The position numbers were made by a program, and so were the translations under genes. From Campylobacterota bacterium (lineage in GTDB: Bacteria > Campylobacterota > Campylobacteria > Campylobacterales > JAADDG01), in the NCBI GenBank assembly GCA_013154075.1, contig JAADDG010000105.1, positions 1 to 11,164 of the forward strand: 11,164 nucleotides of DNA, given 5' to 3'. Shown piece by piece: positions 5,716-11,164 of the stretch. Numbering within the stretch: position 1 is the stretch's first letter; each line of letters starts with the position of its first letter. The notes beneath the pieces were generated by a model. The model was given only the letters and a program-made list of their open reading frames with translations. It searched no databases and was not told where the DNA came from.

Positions 5716-5985
5716 TTACAATACCATTTTTACGGGTTTCATTTTTTTCAGTTCCTCGAAAATCGTCATTCTGTCATCATCGTTATGTACCAAAACCTCA
5801 AGATTGAAACTTTTATATTTGCCTTTGCTGCTGTCTTTACTTTTTGAGAGCTTAGAAACTCTATCTTTCGTAAGCTCTTCAACTTCCTTTTTCATAGCCT
5901 CTTCATCTTCGGTTATAATCTTATAATTCCAATTACAAGGATATTTTATATCAGGATGATTAGGCACGTCGTTTAAAACTACCAC
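5716..5985 (-). CDS. YbeD-like DUF493 protein
   Basis: An 89-residue DUF493 (YbeD/HP0495-type) protein, a small ferredoxin-like alpha/beta fold of unsettled function, possibly regulatory. Residues 14-23 (KYPCNWNYKI) match the YPC-[DN]-[FW]-x-[IF]-K-[IV] opening of the family, SSKGKYKSFNLEVLV (52-66) matches the SSxGKY-x-[SA] core strand, and it ends in PVKMVL, the family's near-invariant C-terminus. The start is GTG at 5985: it is set by a strong AGGAGG at 5991-5996, five bases upstream, and there is no in-frame ATG in the right place. It overlaps the 3' end of moaC by 26 bp, so its ribosome site lies within moaC coding sequence. Cytoplasmic. Confidence 0.88.
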   Translation of the reverse strand: MVVLNDVPNHPDIKYPCNWNYKIITEDEEAMKKEVEELTKDRVSKLSKSKDSSKGKYKSFNLEVLVHNDDDRMTIFEELKKMKPVKMVL

Positions 5986-6436
5986 TTTTACCTCCTGTTT
6001 TCTCTTCTAAAATAATATCTAAAATTTCCATAGATTTATCAATAGCTTTAACCATATCGTAAATCGTCAACAAACCTACGGAAACTCCCGTCAAAGCCTC
6101 CATCTCGACTCCCGTTTTTCCTTTAAGCTTGACTCTAACTTTAAGCTTAAAGCCGGGCAGCTTAGGAAGCTCCTCTACATCGCACTTTATAGAAGTGATC
6201 ATCAAAGGATGGCACATAGGAATAAGATCGCTTGTTTTCTTAGCTCCCATTATCGCGGCTATTATGGCGGTTTGAAGGACATTTCCCTTCTTTACCTTAT
6301 GCTCTATCACAGCGTCATAAGCCTCTTGGCTCATCTTTATCTTTCCGCTGGCTATCGCCACTCTCTCCGTATCATCCTTATTTGAAACATCGACCATTTT
6401 GGGCATATCGTTTTCATCAAGATGGGTCAAATTCAT
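5960..6436 (-). CDS. moaC: Cyclic pyranopterin monophosphate synthase
   Basis: MoaC completes the first step of molybdenum cofactor synthesis, turning the MoaA product (3',8-cyclo-7,8-dihydro-GTP) into cyclic pyranopterin monophosphate. The 158-residue protein has all the hallmarks: MCHPL (residues 74-78), KTGVEMEALTGVSVGLLTIYDM (107-128) and the active-site pair Asp127/Lys130 in YDMVKAIDK, equivalent to Asp128/Lys131 of E. coli as I recall the numbering. KTGGKSG (146-152) closes the family core. The start MNLTHLDENDMPKMVDV is typical. It overlaps dapF by 20 bp upstream and the ybeD-like gene by 26 bp downstream. No other moa gene is in the window, so its placement here is by operon, not pathway. 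Confidence 0.97.
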   Translation of the reverse strand: MNLTHLDENDMPKMVDVSNKDDTERVAIASGKIKMSQEAYDAVIEHKVKKGNVLQTAIIAAIMGAKKTSDLIPMCHPLMITSIKCDVEELPKLPGFKLKVRVKLKGKTGVEMEALTGVSVGLLTIYDMVKAIDKSMEILDIILEEKTGGKSGSFKRRA

Positions 6437-7181
6437 TATCCAGCCTTATTATAGTATTGAAAGGATTTCTAACCTCTCCTCCGAAATAAATAGAGGAGTT
6501 TTTGAAACTTATCTCAAGCTCCTCACCGCTTTTTGGATAGACTCTCACACTATCTTTCACCTTTTTATCTCTATAAGCCCCGTAAAAAGAGGCGGCCATT
6601 CCCGTACCGCAGGCCAGAGTCTCATCCTCCACCCCTCTTTCATACGTTCTTACATAGAGTCTATCTCCATCCGCTTTGGCAAAATTTACGTTTGCGTTAT
6701 ATTTATATCTCATCTTTGCGCAAAGCTCTTTGTCAAAAAGCTCCAAATCATCCACATACGCCACCAGATGAGGCACTCCGGTATCGTAAAAATGCCATAA
6801 AAATCCCTCCTCTTCAAAGGGCTCTTTCAAAATTTCGGGAGAAGTTAGTTTTATCTTGACAAAATCTCCCCTAACTTCCGCCTCTATCACTCCGGCAAGC
6901 GTCAAAAAGGAGTGAGAAGAAGGGGCCAAAGAGTTCGAGACGGCATAATGAGCCGCGGCTCTTGAACCGTTTCCGCACATCTCGGCTACGCTTCCGTCAC
7001 TATTATAAAACTCCCATTCATAATCATATTCACTATGAGGCACCAACACGATCATACCGTCAGCACCTATGCCTCTTTTCCGATCGCAAAGCTTTTTGGC
7101 CAAACGGGATCTATCTCTTTTGATAAAAGAGTGAAAAATAATAAAATCGTTTCCGCTTGCGTCATATTTTGAGATCTGCAT
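6417..7181 (-). CDS. dapF: Diaminopimelate epimerase
   Basis: Converts LL- to meso-diaminopimelate in the cytoplasm, supplying both lysine and the peptidoglycan cross-link residue. The two catalytic cysteines are present in the expected contexts: MCGNGSRAA (Cys69) and ETLACGTG (Cys191). The N-terminus KYDASGNDFIIF corresponds to the usual KM-x-G-x-GNDF, and FYNSDGSVAEMCGNG is intact, as is RTYERGVEDETLACG. At 254 residues it is shorter than the about 274 of E. coli DapF, as is normal in Campylobacterota. The sequence KYDASGNDF has Asp-Ala where many homologues have His-Gly or Gln-Gly, a mild variation. It starts 20 bp inside the end of coaE, with AGAGGT just before its ATG. Confidence 0.97.
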   Translation of the reverse strand: MQISKYDASGNDFIIFHSFIKRDRSRLAKKLCDRKRGIGADGMIVLVPHSEYDYEWEFYNSDGSVAEMCGNGSRAAAHYAVSNSLAPSSHSFLTLAGVIEAEVRGDFVKIKLTSPEILKEPFEEEGFLWHFYDTGVPHLVAYVDDLELFDKELCAKMRYKYNANVNFAKADGDRLYVRTYERGVEDETLACGTGMAASFYGAYRDKKVKDSVRVYPKSGEELEISFKNSSIYFGGEVRNPFNTIIRLDNEFDPS

Positions 7182-7770
7182 ATCTACCTCTTATAAAATC
7201 CAAAAATCTATCAACCTCTTTTTGAAGATGTTTGATATCTTTGCTGTTATCTATCACGAAATCGGCCTCTTGGCGCTTCTTTTCTATATCTATTTGAGAC
7301 TCGACTCTGCTTTTTGCGTGAGAGAGATCATACCCTTCTCTTTTTACAAGTCTCTCTATCTGAAGTTCTTTTGGAGCATAAACCACAACCACCGGTTTTA
7401 TATCGTATCTTTTGCCGGTTTCGAAAAAAAGAGGAATATCTACAATATAAGGGACATTAAATTTCTCAAGCTTTAAAGCCTCTTTTTTGATTTTATCCTC
7501 TATCAAAGGATGAAGAAGGGCTTCAAGAGAGCTCTTTTTATCTTTATCGGAAAATACCAGCTCTCCAAGCTTTCTTCTATCCACCCTCCCATCCTTCACA
7601 TACTCATCCCCAAACATCTCGCTTATTTTAGAGGCGTTTTCATCCAGCACCTCATGAGCTATTTTATCGGCATCTATGATAGAAAAACCGTGCAGTTTCA
7701 AAAAATTGCAAACACTACTCTTGCCCGTAGCTATACCGCCGGTTAGTAAAATAGCGTTTTTAAACTCCAT
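7162..7770 (-). CDS. coaE: Dephospho-CoA kinase
   Basis: Phosphorylates the 3'-hydroxyl of dephospho-CoA, the last step of coenzyme A synthesis. The 202-residue protein opens with a P-loop, LTGGIATGKSSV (9-20), then DADKIAHEVL (33-42), the CoaE DAD-x-x-[AS]-[RH] motif. HPLI (86-89) and DIPLFFE (about 110-116) are the other conserved blocks, the latter being the usual [DV]-[VI]-PLL[FY]E. It starts immediately after the speE stop (TAGATG junction) with only a weak purine-rich ribosome site, which points to translational coupling. The speE-coaE adjacency matches, from memory, H. pylori HP0832-HP0831. Confidence 0.97.
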   Translation of the reverse strand: MEFKNAILLTGGIATGKSSVCNFLKLHGFSIIDADKIAHEVLDENASKISEMFGDEYVKDGRVDRRKLGELVFSDKDKKSSLEALLHPLIEDKIKKEALKLEKFNVPYIVDIPLFFETGKRYDIKPVVVVYAPKELQIERLVKREGYDLSHAKSRVESQIDIEKKRQEADFVIDNSKDIKHLQKEVDRFLDFIRGRYADLKI

Positions 7771-8616
7771 CTACTTTTTCAAAACCTCTTTTAAACTCTT
7801 CTCCACAAAATTAGGAAGAGCGAAAGCCGCTTTGTGCACATCGCTATTATAATATTTAAGCCCGTCGAGCAAATCGGCCCTTTGCAAGATTATATCGGCT
7901 GTGGGATGATACTTTTTGGAGGCTATTGCAGAAGTGAAAATACATCCCGGATACAGATACATCTCATATCTAAACGGCAAAGCTATCAGAAAATGTTTAC
8001 CCAAATTTCTCAAAACCTTCTTGTTTTGCTCCATCTCAAGCCACCAGCTTCCCGCCTGAGCCGAACAAAGCCCGTCATCTTTCAAAATTCTATGAATTTC
8101 TCTAAAAAAGCTCTCATCAAAAATCTCTCCCTCTCTGGTTCTAACGGGAGCCATCGCATCCACTATAACTACGTCGTAAGTTTTGCTCTCGGCCTTCTTT
8201 ACAAAATCAACCATAGTATCTATAATGACATTTACGTTTTCATTATTGAAAGCGTCCATATACTCTATAAAAAACTCCTTAGCCACCTCGATCACTTCCG
8301 GATCGGGTTCCACCATATCTATCTCTATTCCGTCATATCTTGAGAGCTCATGCACGCATCCGCCGTTTCCCCCTCCCAAAACAAGCACCTTTTTGGGATC
8401 TTTGTGAGTGCACATAGCCACATGCACTATCATCTCGTGATGGATAAAATCATCTTTTTGAGTCAAAACAAGCTTCTCGTCCACCGCCAAGATATTGCCA
8501 AACTGCTCGCTTCTATAAACTTCTATCTTCTGAACGTTGCTCTCTTCGCTAAAAATTCTATCGGTTACTCTATGGCTCTGCAGCCAAAAATCCTTATACT
8601 CCTTCGTAAACCACAT
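7771..8616 (-). CDS. speE: Spermidine synthase-like aminopropyltransferase with substituted substrate-binding residues
   Basis: The 281-residue protein has the SpeE fold: an N-terminal beta domain (FGNILAVDEKLVLTQKDDF) and a Rossmann methyltransferase-like core. The C-terminus, YYNSDVHKAAFALP (255-268), is the SpeE family tail and is very close to that of H. pylori SpeE. The general catalytic Asp is kept (Asp153 in IVDAMAPV). However, GGGDGG is GGGNGG (Asn84), the second Asp of D-[ST]-[ST]-D-P is Ala156, and the Tyr of the YxEM motif is His59 (FIHHEM). In canonical enzymes these positions contact the aminopropyl group or putrescine. So it is a SpeE homologue, but its substrate is uncertain. 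The start is ATG at 8616: GAGGAG lies eight bases before it and only two from the alternative TTG at 8622. No speD is present in the window. Confidence 0.85.
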   Translation of the reverse strand: MWFTKEYKDFWLQSHRVTDRIFSEESNVQKIEVYRSEQFGNILAVDEKLVLTQKDDFIHHEMIVHVAMCTHKDPKKVLVLGGGNGGCVHELSRYDGIEIDMVEPDPEVIEVAKEFFIEYMDAFNNENVNVIIDTMVDFVKKAESKTYDVVIVDAMAPVRTREGEIFDESFFREIHRILKDDGLCSAQAGSWWLEMEQNKKVLRNLGKHFLIALPFRYEMYLYPGCIFTSAIASKKYHPTADIILQRADLLDGLKYYNSDVHKAAFALPNFVEKSLKEVLKK

Positions 8617-8644
8617 CTTCAAAGCTCCTCGCTGTTTTTAGCAC

Positions 8645-8670
8645 GATTTTAACATATATTTGTTAAAATC
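8645..8670. promoter_or_regulatory. Symmetrical divergent promoter/operator (10-6-10 inverted repeat)
   Basis: GATTTTAACA (8645-8654) and TGTTAAAATC (8661-8670) are perfect inverted copies around TATATT. Each arm, read outward, is TGTTAAAAT, an extended -10-like sequence (TGn plus TAAAAT). One faces the speE unit, 29 bases from its ATG; the other faces the DUF2892-purM unit about 115 bases downstream. The element lies in the 169-bp gap between the two divergent units. It could be two back-to-back promoters sharing one dyad, an operator for a dimeric regulator, or both. No -35 is evident on either side. Confidence 0.55.
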
Positions 8671-8785
8671 CCTTAAAAAGTAGAAGGAAAAGATTTAGGT
8701 GTGTGTAAAACCGGACCAATTTTCTCCTAATTTTTCGAACCGTCACCAAAATCCCTAATAAAATCACGACAAAAGGAGTTTTTAC

Positions 8786-8995
8786 ATGTGTGCAGAGAGA
8801 ATGCAAAGGATTTTGACAGCCATCGTTTTGGGACTTATTTTGCTTTTATGGGCGCAAGGCTATATAAAAGCTTTCGTAATTCTTCAAACTTTCGTCATAG
8901 TTATGATGTTGATTTGGGCTTTTACGGATTTCTGTCCTTCGCTTTGGTTCTTTAGAAAAATCTTCCCTCCTTGCAAATGGGGAAAAAATGAGTGA
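8786..8995 (+). CDS. Small two-span membrane protein, DUF2892/YgaP-like
   Basis: A 69-residue inner-membrane protein with two hydrophobic segments, about residues 9-24 and 28-46. The start MCAERMQRIL resembles the M-C-x-E-R-x-x-R-[IL] opening of DUF2892 proteins, and FTDFCPSL (46-53) matches the family's conserved F-T-x-x-C-P end motif, as seen in the membrane domain of the rhodanese YgaP. Cysteines at 2, 50 and 63 could be redox or metal relevant. Free-standing members are common in Campylobacterota; the role is unknown, often guessed to concern sulfur or sulfide handling. AAGGAG (8773-8778) precedes the ATG by seven bases. It overlaps purM by eight bases, although a pathway link with purine synthesis is not apparent. 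Confidence 0.75.
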   Translation: MCAERMQRILTAIVLGLILLLWAQGYIKAFVILQTFVIVMMLIWAFTDFCPSLWFFRKIFPPCKWGKNE

Positions 8996-9983
8996 GAAGA
9001 TAAGCTATAAAGAGGCCGGTGTCGATATAGACGCCGGCAATCTCTTCGTTGAGAAGATAAAACCTTTCGTTAAAGAGACTCTCGATGAAAACGTAATAGG
9101 AGGAATCGGCTCTTTCGCCGGCGCCTACGCTTTGCCAAAGGGCTATAAAGAGCCTGTTTTGCTTGCGGCAACGGACGGAGTGGGCACCAAACTGAAACTT
9201 GCGATAGAAGCCAAAAAATTTGATACCGTAGGAATAGATCTCGTGGCTATGTGCGTAAACGATCTGATCTGCAACTTCGCCACTCCAATGTTTTTCTTAG
9301 ACTACTACGCTACGGCCAAATTGGAGGTAAACGAAGCAAGCGACGTAGTGAAAGGAATAGCTAAGGGCTGCAAAGAGGCCGAATGTGCGCTAATCGGAGG
9401 AGAGACCGCCGAGATGCCGGGAATGTATAAAGAGGGGGATTTCGATCTTGCGGGTTTTGCGGTAGGAATCGCCGAAAGAGCCGAAATAGGAGGCAAAGAG
9501 GTAAAAGAGGGCGATATCCTGATAGCTTTAAAAAGTAGCGGAATCCACTCAAACGGCTATTCTTTGGTAAGAAAACTACTGTTTGAAAAATTAAAGCTTG
9601 GATTTGATTATGAGATAGATGGAGAAAAACTTATAGACATCCTTCTAACTCCGACAAAAATCTATGTAAAGACATTCAAACAGTTAAAAGACAAAATAAA
9701 CGCCTTAGCCCATATCACGGGAGGCGGAATAGTGGAAAATCTCCCCAGAGCGCTTCCTGAAAATCTAAGAGCCAAAGTGGATAGCTCCAAAATCAAAACT
9801 CTCCCCATTTTCGATTTCATCTCCAAATATGTAGAGAGAGAGGAGATGTTTAGAACATTTAATATGGGTGTGGGAATGATTCTGATCGTATCGGAAGAAA
9901 ACGCCTCCGAAGTTTTGGATAAAAGCGGCGGATATGTAATAGGAGAAGTGGAGAAAGGAGATAGAGGAGTAAGGCTTATTTAA
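8988..9983 (+). CDS. purM: Phosphoribosylformylglycinamidine cyclo-ligase (AIR synthetase)
   Basis: Closes the imidazole ring of 5-aminoimidazole ribotide using ATP, step five of purine synthesis in the cytoplasm. The 331-residue protein contains the PurM blocks in order: YKEAGVDIDAGN (7-18), LLAATDGVGTKLKLA (58-72) for nucleotide and metal binding, DLVAMCVND (84-92), GGETAEMPGMY (137-147), SSGIHSNGYSLVR (183-195), AHITGGGIVENLPR (241-254) and FNMGVGM (301-307). The length is normal, slightly shorter than the about 345 of E. coli. The ATG at 8988 overlaps the DUF2892 gene's stop, with GGGGA just before it. The stop at 9981-9983 shares its last A with the next ATG, so translation is probably coupled. 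Confidence 0.98.
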   Translation: MSEKISYKEAGVDIDAGNLFVEKIKPFVKETLDENVIGGIGSFAGAYALPKGYKEPVLLAATDGVGTKLKLAIEAKKFDTVGIDLVAMCVNDLICNFATPMFFLDYYATAKLEVNEASDVVKGIAKGCKEAECALIGGETAEMPGMYKEGDFDLAGFAVGIAERAEIGGKEVKEGDILIALKSSGIHSNGYSLVRKLLFEKLKLGFDYEIDGEKLIDILLTPTKIYVKTFKQLKDKINALAHITGGGIVENLPRALPENLRAKVDSSKIKTLPIFDFISKYVEREEMFRTFNMGVGMILIVSEENASEVLDKSGGYVIGEVEKGDRGVRLI

Positions 9984-10765
9984 TGTTTTTAATTTCTAAA
10001 CTCTTTACTTCTTTCTTCCTCCCGCCGGGGATCTTTATCCTGGCTCTATTTATAGCCTCATTTTACGCAAAGAGATTTAGAAAGACTCTTTTTGCAATTT
10101 CTTTTATATTTTTGCTAATTTCCATAAAATATGTAGCAAATATCCTCCTCTCCCCTCTTGAATCGCCATACAACAAACCATTTCAGCCCCAAAAAGGAGT
10201 TCAAGCCGTGGTGGTACTTGCCGGGGGAAGCGTATACAAAGCGGCAAATTTGCCTCTTGCCGGCTCATCGTTCAAACGCTTCGTTTACGGCCTCATGATA
10301 GCAAAAAGAGAAAATCTCCCGCTAATTTATACCGGCATAAACGCATTCAAAAGAGGAGAAGAGGATTTCGCTATAAAACAGACCGTACAAGAGCTAAACG
10401 AATATCTTCATCTAAATATCCCCGTAAGTTCCACACTCAAAAACGAATTTTGCGTAATTTTCGAAAAAAGAAGCGTAGATACCTATAGAAACGCCCTTTT
10501 TACAAAAAAACTTTTTGAAGAAAACGGAATAAAAAACCCGAAAATCTATCTCGTAACATCGGCTTACCATATGAAAAGATCGGAAATTATCTTTAAAAAC
10601 ACAGGATTTGAAGTAACTCCCGAAGCTACCGATTTTCTAATAAGTAAAGTAAGCCATTATACGGCCTTTTTGCCGAATATGGGAGGCTTTCAGCTCTCTT
10701 TCGTAGCGATTCACGAATATTTCGGAATATTAAAAGCAATACTTCTTAGAGGAATGGAACTTTGA
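9983..10765 (+). CDS. ElyC/YdcF-like DUF218 membrane protein
   Basis: A 260-residue DUF218 protein. Residues 11-28 and 34-56 are two membrane segments, a layout like E. coli ElyC (YcbC), and the rest would be a periplasmic Rossmann-like domain. Family marks are VVVLAGGS (76-83), EKRSVDTYRNA (161-171, the E-x-x-S-x-[DN]-T-x-x-N motif), LVTSAYHMKRS (190-200), TPEATDF (212-218) and HEYFG (244-248, the HE-[YW]-[LFI]-G motif). ElyC is linked to envelope integrity and peptidoglycan precursor or lipid-carrier metabolism; the enzymatic reaction is unsettled. The start shares one base with the purM stop. The end overlaps the aguA start by four bases (TTGA). Confidence 0.9.
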   Translation: MFLISKLFTSFFLPPGIFILALFIASFYAKRFRKTLFAISFIFLLISIKYVANILLSPLESPYNKPFQPQKGVQAVVVLAGGSVYKAANLPLAGSSFKRFVYGLMIAKRENLPLIYTGINAFKRGEEDFAIKQTVQELNEYLHLNIPVSSTLKNEFCVIFEKRSVDTYRNALFTKKLFEENGIKNPKIYLVTSAYHMKRSEIIFKNTGFEVTPEATDFLISKVSHYTAFLPNMGGFQLSFVAIHEYFGILKAILLRGMEL

Positions 10766-11164
10766 AAAGATTTAAAGCGGAATGGGAAAAGCAAGAGCAT
10801 ATCCAAATAGTTTTTCCTCACAAAAACAGCGACTGGATATGCTGTCTCGAAGAGATTCGAGAAAGCTATAGAGAGATTATCGAAACGATAGCCAAATATG
10901 AACCGTGTCTGATCATCTGTGAAAACGAGAAGGAAGCAAGGAGATATTTCAAATCCTTTAAAAACCTATATTTCGTAGAGATTGAAACCAACGATACTTG
11001 GATAAGAGACTTCGGAGGCATAGAGGTAGAAAACGGCTCTTTGATAGAAACTTTGGATTTCGGATTTAACGCGTGGGGATTGAAATTCGCCGCAAATTAC
11101 GACAATCTGGTCACAAGAAAACTATTCAAAAAAGGCATTTTCACCACACCGCTAAAAACCCTAA
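10762..11164 (+). CDS. aguA: Agmatine deiminase, N-terminal part (cut by window edge)
   Basis: About 134 codons are present before the window ends. The sequence matches the agmatine/peptidyl-arginine deiminase family: RFKAEWEKQEHIQIVFPHKNSDW (4-26) corresponds to the [PM]-x-E-[WF]-x-x-[QH]-x-x-x-[LIM]-x-[WF]-P-x-x opening, ETNDTWIRDFGGI (82-94) is the N-D-[TS]-W-x-RD-[FYT]-G catalytic Asp block, and LDFGFNAWGLKF (104-115) is the F-x-[FW]-N-[AG]-WG block. AguA hydrolyses agmatine to N-carbamoylputrescine, on the route from arginine to putrescine. The catalytic His and Cys would lie beyond the edge. The start is TTG at 10762 in TTGA, overlapping the stop of the DUF218 gene, with AGAGGA at 10748-10753 eight bases before it; no in-frame ATG is nearby. 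H. pylori HP0049 is the closest type I recall. Confidence 0.9.
   Translation, partial: MKRFKAEWEKQEHIQIVFPHKNSDWICCLEEIRESYREIIETIAKYEPCLIICENEKEARRYFKSFKNLYFVEIETNDTWIRDFGGIEVENGSLIETLDFGFNAWGLKFAANYDNLVTRKLFKKGIFTTPLKTL

Noticed and set aside
6399..6859. Plus-strand open frames opposite dapF
   Set aside because: Two different frames are open at once over the same stretch, which reflects the codon bias of dapF. Neither has a recognisable domain or signal.
7834..8343. A 169-codon open frame on the plus strand opposite speE
   Set aside because: It lies wholly antisense to a well-supported gene, has no ribosome site that stands out, and its composition (Ile, Ser, His, Tyr rich without domains) is that of a reverse-strand shadow.
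8759..8764. TAAAAT as a -10 for the DUF2892 gene
   Set aside because: Transcription would begin about at the Shine-Dalgarno (8773-8778), leaving no room for ribosome binding. The dyad promoter at 8645-8670 is a better candidate.
8671..8785. A riboswitch or attenuator in the long leader before the DUF2892-purM unit
   Set aside because: I could see no stable stem set, purine-riboswitch core or terminator run; only short A/T direct repeats (AATTTT) are present.

Overview
The window looks like chromosome from a Campylobacterota (Epsilonproteobacteria) organism. The evidence is the order gap (with a downstream phosphoglycerate kinase start), nadD and rsfS, a speE-like gene directly upstream of coaE as I recall for Helicobacter pylori HP0832/HP0831, an AguA of the H. 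pylori HP0049 type, and A+T-rich DNA with AGA arginine and ATA isoleucine codons and TGGTATAAT promoters. Genus cannot be fixed from the sequence; a free-living, vent-type lineage is only a guess. I see no tRNA, rRNA, CRISPR array, insertion sequence or phage gene, so this is mostly a core region with lineage-specific genes mixed in. No stretch over 300 bases lacks a gene.

Layout. (1) 1-1072, minus strand: gap followed by the first codons of pgk (glycolysis/gluconeogenesis). (2) 1191-2064, plus: nadD and rsfS, overlapping by 11 bp. (3) 2121-3717, plus: two outer-membrane beta-barrel proteins, one a barrel joined to a SPOR peptidoglycan-binding domain, the other YfaZ-like. (4) 3787-4236, plus: a membrane-anchored PDZ protein whose leader folds into a long hairpin covering its ribosome binding site, closed by a bidirectional terminator. 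(5) 8616-4247, minus: a tight seven-gene unit, speE-like, coaE, dapF, moaC, ybeD-like (DUF493), a 377-aa helical protein of unknown function, and a 92-aa membrane/coiled-coil protein. (6) 8786-11164, plus: a DUF2892-type membrane protein, purM, an ElyC/YdcF-like DUF218 membrane protein, and the start of aguA (agmatine deiminase), all overlapping.

Units 5 and 6 diverge from a 169-bp gap holding a perfect 10-6-10 inverted repeat whose arms each carry an outward-facing TGTTAAAAT extended -10-like element. The units share a polyamine theme: AguA makes N-carbamoylputrescine from agmatine, and SpeE is nominally the spermidine synthase. The SpeE here has changed residues at several positions that bind the substrates in canonical enzymes.

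I did not find a clear new multi-gene system. The most interesting items are the substituted SpeE, the SD-sequestering leader at 3787-3839, the symmetrical divergent promoter at 8645-8670, the barrel-SPOR fusion, and the unknown pair at 4247-5707 separated by a near-perfect palindrome that contains the second gene's ribosome binding site.
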